From NCBI GenBank assembly GCA_028554795.2, contig CM068825.1, positions 93,358,451 to 93,422,450 of the forward strand: DNA of 64,000 nt, written 5' to 3'. This DNA comes from Sinohyriopsis cumingii. Lineage: Eukaryota; Mollusca; Bivalvia; Unionida; Unionidae. The notes under the pieces were generated by a model. It was given only the letters and a program-made list of their open reading frames with translations, was not told the origin of the DNA and ran no database searches. Position numbers and translations under genes: made by a program. Below, piece after piece: positions 28,325-37,148 of this stretch. The stretch's first letter is position 1. Every line of letters begins with the position of its first letter.

Positions 28325-28765
28325 ATGGAAGAGACTAACCAGATGGAACGTTTCGTCAGAGCTTTGCGAGGGGTCATTAGAAAATTCTCTTCAGACCAGC
28401 CTACGGACTACTCTCCTTCCTTTCGAGATAAAAGTCAAGATACTTGCTATATCTGTCAGAAGAAAGGGCATTGGTCTTCAGAGTGTCCAGACCGTCAAAA
28501 AACAGGAGCTAAAAAAGACAAAAGTCAAGATACCTGTTATTATTGTAAAGAAAAAGGACATTGGTCTCCAGATTGCCCAAAAAAGAAACAAGAGGAGTCA
28601 GAAGAAAAGAAGGATTCTTCAGAAGAAGAGAGGGATTCTTCAGAGGAAGAAAGCAGACAGGTGAAGAAAAAGAAACAGGAGAAGAAAAGAAGAAGGGAAG
28701 AAAGTGAGGAGGAAGAAGAGGAAAAGAGTGTGACGGTGAAGAAATTCAAAAAACAGAGAGACTAA
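28325..28765 (+). CDS. two-zinc-knuckle protein with acidic/basic tail, 146 residues
   Basis: Two CCHC knuckles (C-x2-C-x4-H-x4-C) lie at residues 41-54 and 71-84, each preceded by K-S-Q-D-T. A Ser/Glu-rich repeat region (D-S-S-E-E-E) and alternating Lys/Glu tail follow. It is likely a single-stranded nucleic-acid binding protein, retroviral nucleocapsid-like in its knuckles. The ATG at 28325 follows the TATA. It is one of the two genes in A read on the plus strand. It ends with AATAAA (28851-28856), not a histone stem-loop. B and both C arms hold broken copies. Confidence 0.85.
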   Translation: MEETNQMERFVRALRGVIRKFSSDQPTDYSPSFRDKSQDTCYICQKKGHWSSECPDRQKTGAKKDKSQDTCYYCKEKGHWSPDCPKKKQEESEEKKDSSEEERDSSEEESRQVKKKKQEKKRRREESEEEEEEKSVTVKKFKKQRD

Positions 28766-28850
28766 ACAAGGAGAAAGAAGAAGTCAATGAACTTATTATT
28801 AAAGTGTTGTGTTGTGAATTGTGAATTGGATTGTAAAAAATGGAGAAAAG

Positions 28851-28856
28851 AATAAA
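28851..28856 (+). terminator. poly(A) signal of zinc-knuckle gene
   Basis: AATAAA 86 nt after the stop, also present at 58228-58233 in B. It shows that conventional polyadenylation coexists with histone-type ends in the same element. Confidence 0.7.
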
Positions 28857-29017
28857 TGAATGATATAAGGTAAGAGTCTTTGAGTTATGATTTTAAAATA
28901 AGAAGCTACACTCACGCACTCATACACAGACACGTACTATAAGGGTAAAATGGGTGGGTTATTTTTTTTTGAGTTATTGGCAAATTGAAATTGTATTTCT
29001 TTTCGAGATATGTGGGT

Positions 29018-29033
29018 GGCCCTGAAAAGGGCC
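29018..29033 (-). terminator. histone-type 3' stem-loop, gene 29058-29633
   Basis: Minus strand GGCCCTTTTCAGGGCC, 24 nt after the stop, followed by ACCCA and TCGAAAAGAAATAC. It is located outside the TIR. Confidence 0.9.
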
Positions 29034-29057
29034 TTTTATTACGATGTAGGGGTGAGT

Positions 29058-29633
29058 TTAAGCAATCAACTTTAACTGCCTTATGCCTTTGCCACGGCCA
29101 AGGCCTACTTCTGGACTGCGTAATGTTGATGATGATGATAATGATTGGGTTGAAATCACTAAGGGTGGTACGGTAGGCTTAGTCACAGGGTTGACGTGTT
29201 TAGCTCGGGAAGGTCGTATTCTCTTCGGTCGTGATAAAGAAGTCTGATACATTTGTTTCAGACTTCTTAACTCCGCTAAAATATCCAACAGTACCGTGAC
29301 CGTTTGATTTTCACCCTCTTGTTTCTTTGCTGCTACTTCTTCTTGCTGTTGTTTTTTTCTTACCTCTTCTTCTTGTTGCTGTTGCTGTAAGAGAAAAGCC
29401 TGTTCCGCTTCCTTTTGTCGTTGCATAAATTTCTCCAATTCTTCTTTCTGTCTCTGTCTAAAATTCTCCACTTGCGGTAATGAAGAAGGTAACGAAGGTT
29501 CCGGAACAAATTCTTGCGAGGAGAGAAAATCGACAAAATCCCAATTCACCTCTTCTGAAAGTAAGTCCGGGTTCCCTTGGGCGGTCTCCGCTGCTGGTGC
29601 ACCCCATTGGATCGTTTTCTGAGTTTCCGTCAT
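29058..29633 (-). CDS. Gln/Glu-rich coiled-coil accessory protein, 191 residues
   Basis: An acidic N-terminus (E-E-V-N-W-D-F-V-D-F-L, residues 27-37) is followed by about 55 residues of Gln/Glu/Lys heptad-like coiled coil (60-115), then L-L-D-I-L-A-E-L-R-S-L-K-Q-M and a basic Arg/Pro tail ending G-R-G-K-G-x-R-Q-L-K-L-I. The acidic plus aromatic N-terminus looks like an activation domain and the basic end like a DNA or RNA contact, but this is speculation. It forms a divergent pair with 29853-30083; both end in histone-type stem-loops. The B copy is frameshifted near 58790. Confidence 0.75.
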   Translation of the reverse strand: MTETQKTIQWGAPAAETAQGNPDLLSEEVNWDFVDFLSSQEFVPEPSLPSSLPQVENFRQRQKEELEKFMQRQKEAEQAFLLQQQQQEEEVRKKQQQEEVAAKKQEGENQTVTVLLDILAELRSLKQMYQTSLSRPKRIRPSRAKHVNPVTKPTVPPLVISTQSLSSSSTLRSPEVGLGRGKGIRQLKLIA

Positions 29634-29852
29634 GTTGAATCACTGTCGCATAGATTGACTGCACACAAGCGCTAGCAGATCTATATTGACTACGTGACGT
29701 CACAGACTGCTCTCTTCGGATTGGATGCGGGCTGACTGAATTCTGTAACGCGTGTTCGGATTGGTGAATGAACTCAATCCGTTTCAATCCTACCTGTCCC
29801 TATAAATAAGCGCAGTTCAGTGCATTGATTCACCTATTGTAGGAGCCTCAAC
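29634..29852. promoter_or_regulatory. bidirectional promoter with CRE and two ATTGG boxes
   Basis: TGACGTCA at 29695-29702, ATTGG (inverted CCAAT) at 29720-29724 and 29760-29764, and TATAAATAAG at 29801-29810 for the plus-strand gene. B keeps the CRE (59079-59086), ATTGG words and a TATAAATA. The layout resembles divergent histone gene promoters, which also use CCAAT and TATA elements. Confidence 0.7.
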
Positions 29853-30083
29853 ATGTGGACCGACGTTGAATCTTCAACCCTTGTGTCAACAATGATGTTC
29901 AGGACGGACATGCTCATGTATGTCCGATCCAAGTGGACCGTTGTCCACAGGACCAGCAGCAGCCTGTGGATAAGAAGAGTCTATATAGAGAGACAAGGTT
30001 GCCTCAAGAGGACTCTGATGTATGGCCCTGCTGTAAGACGAAGTTTGAGGACAAGAAGATGTCGCAAATGCCCTTTATGTTAA
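29853..30083 (+). CDS. Arg-rich small accessory protein, 76 residues
   Basis: The B homologue (59238-59471) has a nearly identical first 25 residues and the same C-terminal C-P-L-C. The pattern M-W-T-D-V-E-S-S-T-L-V-S, Y-V-R-S-x-W-T, R-R-x-Y-x-E-R-Q-G-C-L-K and R-S-L-R-T-R is conserved, with silent and conservative change elsewhere, supporting a real gene. It is basic, with no known family. It reads outward into the right TIR, which supplies its histone-type stem-loop. Confidence 0.75.
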   Translation: MWTDVESSTLVSTMMFRTDMLMYVRSKWTVVHRTSSSLWIRRVYIERQGCLKRTLMYGPAVRRSLRTRRCRKCPLC

Positions 30084-30100
30084 GGGCATATTAACATAAA

Positions 30101-30440
30101 CCAAAGGCCCTTTTCAGGGCCAGCCATATTTCTCGAAAAGAGATAGTCTTTGAATTGCCTACCCCTTTTTTTATTTTATTTTTTTTATTTTTTTAAAAAA
30201 AAAATAGAGACCCTCCCTGTTTCAAATTTACATAGACCCTATACAGTCCCAAGGGTTAATGTCCATGTTAAATTTACATAGACCCTATATTGTCCCAGGG
30301 TTTTTGGCCATGTTAATTCCCATAGACCCTATATGTTCCCACGATTTTTCTCCATGTTAAATTTACATAGACCCTATATGTTCCCAAGGGGGTCTGTAAT
30401 GATAAATCCCATAGACCCTATAAGATCCCCATTAACTACT
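30101..30440 (-). repeat. right TIR of element A
   Basis: Inverse of 10159-10498 with the same length (340 bp) and no difference found by eye. It ends CCCCATTAACTACT, followed by the TTCATG duplication. Confidence 0.95.
30106..30121 (+). terminator. histone-type 3' stem-loop, gene 29853-30083
   Basis: GGCCCTTTTCAGGGCC, 22 nt after the stop, preceded by AACATAAACCAAA and followed by AGCCA and TCGAAAAGAGATA. It is carried by the TIR, so the same hairpin serves the gene at each end of the element. Confidence 0.88.
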
Positions 30441-30446
30441 TTCATG
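30441..30446 (+). repeat. target-site duplication of element A (right copy)
   Basis: TTCATG, identical to 10153-10158. It encodes His-Glu on the minus strand, so the interrupted B frame is the same on both sides. Confidence 0.93.
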
Positions 30447-30548
30447 CTTCCATTCACTTTCAAGCCTTTCCACCACATAGGCTCCATCCACCATCCAATA
30501 CCAAATGTCCTTCAACTGGTTAAACAATTCTGTTACAGCCGCCATCTT
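30441..30548 (-). pseudogene. N-terminal part of the split B lysine-rich protein gene
   Basis: The ATG at 30548 begins a 36-codon segment matching the N-terminus of the gene at 10516-11109 (shared W-Y-W-M-V-D-G). It then enters the A TIR and meets a stop after two Ser codons. The remainder is at 9658-10158. Confidence 0.85.
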
Positions 30549-30563
30549 CCTTGTCTTTATTCC

Positions 30564-30569
30564 GTAAGT
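30564..30569 (+). repeat. target-site duplication of element C (left copy)
   Basis: TCCGTA, also at 43253-43258. The joined flanks restore the leader of the B gene, as compared with 11110-11140 in A. Confidence 0.92.
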
Positions 30570-30865
30570 AGTTAAGTGGGCCACTTTACCGTCAATGGGA
30601 ATTAGCATTACAAGACCCCTTGGGCAACTCTAGCGTCAAGGGAAATTTAACATGGAGAAAAATCGTGGGCAACTCTAGGGACAATGGGAATTTAACATAG
30701 AGTTTGGGCTTGTCTAGGGACAAGGGAAATTGAACATGGGGGGAATAGAGTTTGGGCTTGTCTAGGGACAAGGGGAATTTAACATGGGAATAAATCGTGG
30801 GACTGTCTAGCGTCAAGGGAAATTGAACATGGTGGGATTGTCTAGGGACAATAATGGTAGAGGGT
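30570..30865 (+). repeat. left terminal repeat of element C with iterated subrepeats
   Basis: Iterations of TCTAGGGACAA-GG...AATTTAACATGG, spaced about 40-50 bp, have the same architecture as the TIRs of A and B but a different core word. The inverse copy is 42957-43252. Confidence 0.9.
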
Positions 30866-31092
30866 CAAACACAACAGAGACAGAGACATACATACACTAG
30901 TACAAGCGTGAGATTTATATATAAAGCATTACCAAGACCTGAAATCTTGCTGGGGTGTTCAAAAATTTGCATAATTGTAATGATGCTATAAATAGCTATA
31001 ATCAAGGAAATGCTCAACGACAAAATGGATGTGACTAAAAGTAACGCTAAAATGACGAAATTGTCCCAGAATTTAAAGGAAAATAAACACAT
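30865..31092 (-). CDS. small putative two-helix membrane protein, 75 residues
   Basis: Two hydrophobic segments (about residues 11-40 and 55-75) surround an E-H-P-S-K-I-S-G-L-G-N-A loop. It lies downstream of a TATA-rich leader (31200-31400). The mirrored copy in the right arm (42729-42956) has ATG changed to ATA, so only one copy keeps the start. It has no counterpart in A or B. Coding status is uncertain. Confidence 0.4.
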   Translation of the reverse strand: MCLFSFKFWDNFVILALLLVTSILSLSISLIIAIYSIITIMQIFEHPSKISGLGNALYINLTLVLVYVCLCLCCV

Positions 31093-31199
31093 CCCCGAAA
31101 ATTAAGTTACAATGGTTTAGACTAAAATGGATAAAATTAGTAACTACTTACAATATCAACTTCTGTGACGATCGTGAATAAATACCTATGTATCTATAA

Positions 31200-31404
31200 T
31201 CAGCTGAAATTCCTATGAAATCCCACTATCTATTTATAGCTCCAACTTGTGGGTTTTTCCTTTGGAAAATCCCACTATCTTTTTATAGCCTCAGCTTGAG
31301 TGACGTTCCTGTTTATGAATTCTAGTATATATGTATAGCTACAAAATGTGGAAATCCCCAAGTCGATATTTATAGTCTCAAAATTTCCAGCGTCAGTGAC
31401 GTCA
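31200..31404 (-). promoter_or_regulatory. array of TATA boxes, kappaB-like sites and a CRE (left arm)
   Basis: Read on the minus strand: CRE TGACGTCA (31397-31404), then TATAAATA with GGGGATTTCC (31350-31359), then TATAAAAAG with GGGATTTTCC (31264-31273), then TATAAATAG. The unit repeats every 60-80 bp. It leads toward the membrane ORF. The mirrored copy is at 42417-42620. Confidence 0.55.
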
Positions 31405-31519
31405 CTGTACTGAACACTAGGGGATAAATGTCAACAGTGTTGCAAGTGGCTGACCTGAATACACGCTACTGCAGGTAGGTAGGTAGAGTGTATCTGATAG
31501 GGATAAAGTGAGTTTTTAT

Positions 31520-32074
31520 AGGGACAAACAGAGACCAATACACACACACACACACACACAACGTACGCGCGCAGACATACGCACGCACACACACACACAC
31601 ACACAGAGGGAAGAGGAAAAAACAAACCCCAAATATACTATCAATACAGAAGGGAGATAACACAAACCCCAAATAAACTATCAACACAAACGTACGCGAA
31701 CGCATACAAACCCCAAATATACTATTCACACAACGTCGCTAACGCATACAAACCCCAAATATGCTATCCACACTCGGGAGGAAGAAGAAAAAAACAACCA
31801 AATATACGATCTACACAACGTACGCGAACACACACACACACACACTCACACACAGAGGGAAGAGGAAAAAACAAACCCCAAATATACTATCAACACAGAA
31901 GGGAGATAATACAAACCCCAAATAAACTATCAACACAAACGTACGCGAACGCATACAAACCCCAAATATACTATTCACACAACGTCGCTAACGCATACAA
32001 ACCCCAAATATGCTATCCACACTCGGGAGGAAGAAGAAAAAACAACCAAATATACGATCTACACAACGTACGCG

Positions 32075-32109
<35 letters not shown>

Positions 32110-32880
32110 GGAAGAGGAAAAAACAAACCCCAAATATACTATCAACACAGAAGGGAGATAATACAAACCCCAAATAAACTATCCACACAAACGTACGCGA
32201 ACGCATACAAACCACAAATATACTATCAACACAGAAGGGAGATAATACAAACCCCAAATAAACTATCCACACAAACGTACGCGAACGCATACAAACCCCA
32301 AATATACTATCAACACAGAAGGGAGATAATACAAACCCCAAATAAACTATCCACACAAACGTACGCGAACGCATACAAACCCCAAATATGCTATCCACAC
32401 TCGGGAGGAAGAAGAAAAAAACAACCAAATATACGATCTACACAACGTACGCGAACAAACACACACACACATACACACACACACAGAGGGAAGAGTCAAA
32501 AACAAACCCCAAATATACTATCAACACAGAAGGGAGATAATACAAACCCCAAATAAACTATCCACACAAACGTACGCGAACGCATACAAACCCCAAATAT
32601 ACTATTCACACAACGTCGTTAACGCATACAAACCCCAAATATGCTATCCACACTCGGGAGGAAGAAGAAAAAAAACAACCAAATATACGATCTACACAAC
32701 GTACGCGAACAAACACACACACACACATACACACACACAGAGGGAAGAGGCAAAAACAAACCCCAAATATACTATCAACACAGAAGGGAGATAATACAAA
32801 CCCCAAATAAACTATCCACACAAACGTACGCGAACGCATACAAACCCCAAATATACTATCAACACAGAGTGAAGAAGAAA
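31520..32880. repeat. minisatellite, left arm of C
   Basis: Tandem units built from AAACCCCAAATATACTATC, ACACAGAAGGGAGATAATAC, ACGTACGCGAACGCATAC and GAGGAAGAAGAAAAAACAAC blocks, with (CA)n tracts. ORFs across it are repeat artefacts. The right-arm counterpart (about 40310-42300) is about 600 bp longer. Confidence 0.9.
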
Positions 32881-33255
32881 AAGTTTTTTGAAAGCACCTA
32901 AGCCCTCACCTGCAATGACCAACTCTGCCAAACACCTACACCCCAGCCCCACTCCCAACACTACAAAACCCATTTAACCCGTTATTTTATGGCATCAGTG
33001 TGTGATTTAGGAAACATCAAGACACAAAATGATGGATGAATAGACTGACTATTGTTTACCGACTTGCATGCCTAAAGAGCGTGCGTGAAGGAAAACATCC
33101 TTCCATTTCAATTCTAACTAAAACATGATCCAGAGGGATAGAGAGAGGTGAAAGAGCACAATTTCATAAAGTGTGAGTAAAAACAAAACACGCCATCCTT
33201 ATTATACAATGTCAAGACCAAGAGACACTTACGTTTTCTTTCTGGTCTATTCTCT

Positions 33256-33637
33256 CTATGTCTTTACTGGCACAAGTTCTTCATCATCTTCAATTTCTTC
33301 TTCTTCTGAATCCCTCTTCTCTGTTTCGTCTTGTTTTTGTTTCTTCTCTTTTCTCGTAGGGCACTCTGAATTCCAGTGTCCTTTCTCCTGACAACGATAT
33401 TAGGTATCTTGACTTTTGTCTCTCTTTCTTAGACGAAGCAGGTATTCTGGAGACAAATACCCATTTACCTTTGCAGATATAGCAAACTTCATTAGCACTT
33501 ACACACTTTCGTATGACTCTCATCAAATCAACGATCAAAAGAGTAAGTTTTGTTGCCACTTTCGCATGTGAATTATGCTTTCGTATGACTTTTAGCAAAT
33601 ATTTGACCAGCAGGTCGATCTGTGCTGACTCTTCCAT
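33256..33637 (-). pseudogene. broken zinc-knuckle gene, left arm of C
   Basis: It starts with ATG-Glu-Glu and the V-I-R-K segment of the gene at 28325-28765, with a TATATAAGG box about 50 bp upstream. The first knuckle is degraded. The second keeps C-Q-E-K-G-H-W-x3-C in another frame, but its first Cys codon is TAA. The mirrored copy is 39551-39932. Confidence 0.7.
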
Positions 33638-33639
33638 CT

Positions 33640-36035
33640 TCTTGATCGTTTGAGAGCGGAATGAATACTCTGACGCTAAGACACTCTCCTTATATACAGA
33701 GACCTGCTGCGTATGAAACCTAGTCAAATGTAATTTTGCAATAAGATGAAACGATTTCATTGAGGAAGTAAAAAGCAATGATGTACCGTATCGCCTCACA
33801 CAAAACCTGAAGTGTTAGTTCAAATCCGTGTCAGCGATTTCGAAGACGACATAACTGAGCTTTAATCAATGCTCTCCAATTATGCCACAAAACCACGAGT
33901 CCTGATTCACGCCAAAAGAAATTTCGTTCGGTCCATAAAAAATAGTATCATATCTGAGAAACGCAAAAAGGAACTTCCAGAAAACTGAGAAAGACGGCTT
34001 ACACCTACAACGTAAATGTATGAGTTCAAGTAGTGCGTAAAACTTAGTCAAATTAAATTTTTATAGTCAAGACGAAACGATCTCTTTCGAACAAGAAAGC
34101 AGACACCAAGCGACAATGGCGATCCGTGTCACACAACACTTTTCAAAATGTATATTATCAGAGGTTTGTTCTAGCGATCTGCACGGTTAAATTAAATGTT
34201 GATGTATTTTGCAATAAGACGGACACAATTTCCATGGGATCGCCCATGGTACGAATGTTCGTGCATTAGTTTAATTTTTAAAAATATTTTTTTATATAAA
34301 TCGCCTATAGGATAGACCCAGTAAAGCATGGCCATTCTCGTCACTGTCTGAATAGCTACTCAAGTCAATTCGAAGCGAACGCGGTAAGAAAATAAGTATA
34401 GCCAATGAAATGGCTTACAACGGGTGATGCATTGTTTTGTTCTAGGACTGTGTGGCATAATAATCCCTATGTTCTTGCGTTGTTACCATTACAGTGCAGA
34501 CAGACTGAAATGTGAACTTACAAGCCCTCTTTGTGTGTGTTGTACCATTTCCTCTTACCACATCAAAATACTGAGCGTCACAGTATTGGTTCGCGTTTCC
34601 AAACTGACCATTTTTTTTATATCTCACTTAAACATTTCGACATAAACACTCACACTCACATCGGTAGAGTCAGAACAGACGTGTTACAGTATTGAGGGGC
34701 ATGTTATCTTTTCGTTTTCAAACTAATACATTTGGGGCTTGTATGAAGTAAAGAACCGAAAGTACAGTGAAACTCAAGGATGATGACCCAATCTGTCTGT
34801 CTATTGATGCGTGTATTTACTTAAGAAGAAATATGACCTCTAAAACACAAAGAGATACGGCAAGCATGATTAGATCAAACACAACGATGTTTTCCTTCAC
34901 GCCCGTGTAATTTAGAGTTTCAATCGTCTTTGAAGACAAACTTGGTCTCCTTTTGTAGGGCTTGAAATAATAAAAGAAACTGAAAAATCTTAAGCACTTT
35001 GCTATAGATAATTTCATCAACAGACTAAACAACATAAATACCGTTACAACAATAGAAAGCCTTAAATCTTCTATCAAAAAGAAATGCATGAAAAAAATTA
35101 AAGATTAACGATAACTAACCAATGAAACCGAATTTAACAAAGGCAATGACATGTGAAGAAATGCCTCTCACTTTGGAAAGGTAGGCGAATGTACTCTGTC
35201 ATGCACCATCAACTTGAAAAAAATTATAAACAGAGAGAAACCTGAATTCAAAATTCAGTTGTTTCTTTTTCTTCAAAATTGTTTCGTTTCTTTTTTCTTT
35301 TTTTTTGGAACAAATCTAAGCACTAATATAGAGTGGAAAAGGGAAAATGCACATACAAGCTTTGATATTTCTGAAAAAATGATGGGATATTCCTAACGTT
35401 CATAACCACCTATATATGCTTGGACTTGTCTGTGACTTATCCACAAAACAAGATGTACATATTTCTGGTCAAGCTGCAAGTGTGTGCGTGTTTTTGAAAA
35501 TGGTAAAAATGGGATATACAATTTTCTCGTGACACTTATAAAGTGAAGAGTCTGTGCAAGTGTCAAAAGCCAAAGTCATATAAGTTTTGTATTTTGTACG
35601 GCTTGTAAAGATTTCCACTTTAGAAAATGTGAAGTATCACAAGTTATTATCACAAACAGAAGTGGAACATAGGGGCTTGCAAGAAAGAAAATAAGCCAGA
35701 CAGTTGGTGTCATCAAGAGTGCTAGAGACGGTACCCGAACTTGCTTGCTTGCTTACTTGAATTAAAGTGATTTTCGCTCTAATGGAGCATGTATCACTGG
35801 TTTAATAACGCACCGCGTGATTTTTAATTACTCCTGGGAAGGAAAGAGAGCCTCATCCCCCCAGGCTTTTATGTACTCACAGACTACTTTTAAATTTAGC
35901 CAATCAGGTGTAGGACTAACTAGTCCTTAACAACCTGACTGAAAGGCTTTAAACATGAGTGGGAATTGTCTCACCACACACTCATTTTTCTGTCCGAGCG
36001 TGGTAACGGAGGAAAAAGGTGCTCAGCAAGACAGC
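33640..36035. other. left arm of C, no gene recognised
   Basis: Unique-looking AT-rich DNA, mirrored at about 37150-39550. It includes an isolated promoter-box copy (34885-34903, plus strand) not followed by a recognisable gene. Short ORFs are identical in both arms only because the DNA is. Confidence 0.5.
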
Positions 36036-36039
36036 CATG

Positions 36040-36145
36040 GATGTTAAGTACTCACCAAAACGCTAGCCCGTACTTATTTCAAATCAAGTCGTGTCACCAA
36101 AAAAGACGACGTGTACGACATCAAAGGCATTGTCAAACGCAGAAT
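36040..36145 (+). pseudogene. integrase chromodomain-region remnant, left arm of C
   Basis: A frame with R-V-T-K-K-D-D-V-Y-D-I-x-x-I-x-x-R-R matches the linker before the chromodomain of the integrase at 17314-18423, then ends in a stop. The mirrored copy is 37043-37148. It indicates that C descends from an integrase-bearing Polinton. Confidence 0.65.
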
Positions 36146-36525
36146 GCCTCAGTGCTAACTGGCTAGGTCTGCATTTCTTGCTCCCGCTGCTGTTGCGTAT
36201 ATTTCTTCCCTCCACACCGAGTTCTGGGCATAATTCTTTAAATTTCGTTGTACCCGAACTTACATTATCCATATTATCACCAACAAAAAAAAACAAAAAA
36301 AAAAAAAAAAACGCACAGACCTAAAAGAAACACTCACTCACTTTTTACAGAACATTACTATTTTTAAAATTTTGATAAGCGACGGAAACGAACAACTTAG
36401 AGTCACACTTTCTAACCAAGATAAAGAAATCATGTGCTGATAGACTCACTTCTGTATTTTTTCTTCTAACTGACTAACATATCATAGGCAATGGAATGTT
36501 ATTTCTTTTCGAGAGTATGGGGTAG

Positions 36526-36666
36526 CCCTGAAATTTTTTGGGGGAACTTGAAGCGATCGCCATAGCTTCAAGTTCCCCAAATTTTTTTTAAAAATTCCCC
36601 CCAAAAATTTGGGGAACTTGAAGCTATGGCGATCGCTTCAAGTTCCCCCAAAAAATTTCAGGGCTA
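36526..36666. repeat. palindrome centre with nested hairpins
   Basis: The left arm runs TAGCCCTGAAA (half of a histone-type stem-loop), then GGGGAACTTGAAGC, GATCGCCATA, GCTTCAAGTTCCCC (itself a hairpin), then an A/T spacer, then the same in inverse. In B the homologous sequence continues through the loop as AGCCCTGAAAAGGGCT (44535-44550). Confidence 0.85.
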
Positions 36667-37042
36667 CCCCATACTCTCGAAAAAGAAATAACATTCCATT
36701 GCCTATGATATGTTAGTCAGTTAGAAGAAAAAATACAGAAGTGAGTCTATCAGCACATGATTTCTTTATCTTGGTTAGAAAGTGTGACTCTAAGTTGTTC
36801 GTTTCCGTCGCTTATCAAAATTTTAAAAATAGTAATGTTCTGTAAAAAGTGAGTGAGTGTTTCTTTTAGGTCTGTGCGTTTTTTTTTTTTTTTGTTTTTT
36901 TTTGTTGGTGATAATATGGATAATGTAAGTTCGGGTACAACGAAATTTAAAGAATTATGCCCAGAACTCGGTGTGGAGGAAAGAAATATACGCAACAGCA
37001 GCGGGAGCAAGAAATGCAGACCTAGCCAGTTAGCACTGAGGC

Positions 37043-37148
37043 ATTCTGCGTTTGACAATGCCTTTGATGTCGTACACGTCGTCTTTTTTGGTGACACGAC
37101 TTGATTTGAAATAAGTACGGGCTAGCGTTTTGGTGAGTACTTAACATC
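37043..37148 (-). pseudogene. integrase remnant, right arm of C
   Basis: Mirror copy of 36040-36145. Confidence 0.65.

Larger units (their letters stand above)
10159..30440 (-). mobile_element. Element A: intact nested Polinton/Maverick (adintovirus-like), 20,282 bp
   Basis: It is bounded by 340-bp TIRs (10159-10498 and 30101-30440) that look identical, with TTCATG duplications. It encodes the full Polinton core: protein-primed DNA polymerase B, chromodomain integrase, packaging ATPase, adenain-type protease, double-jelly-roll major capsid protein and penton-like minor capsid, plus about 19 smaller genes. None of the core frames is visibly broken, so this is the youngest and possibly still active or virus-competent copy. 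It lies inside a gene of element B. Confidence 0.95.

Noticed and set aside
31466-32839. Several ORFs of 64-154 codons reading FVWIVYLGFVLSPFC-type repeats in element C, and their mirrors at 40349-42389
   Set aside because: They are frames through a tandem minisatellite and CA/GT tracts, with period and composition set by the repeat; no start context or conserved protein.
31520-32880. CRISPR-like array
   Set aside because: Units are contiguous variants without unique spacers, in a eukaryotic transposable element.
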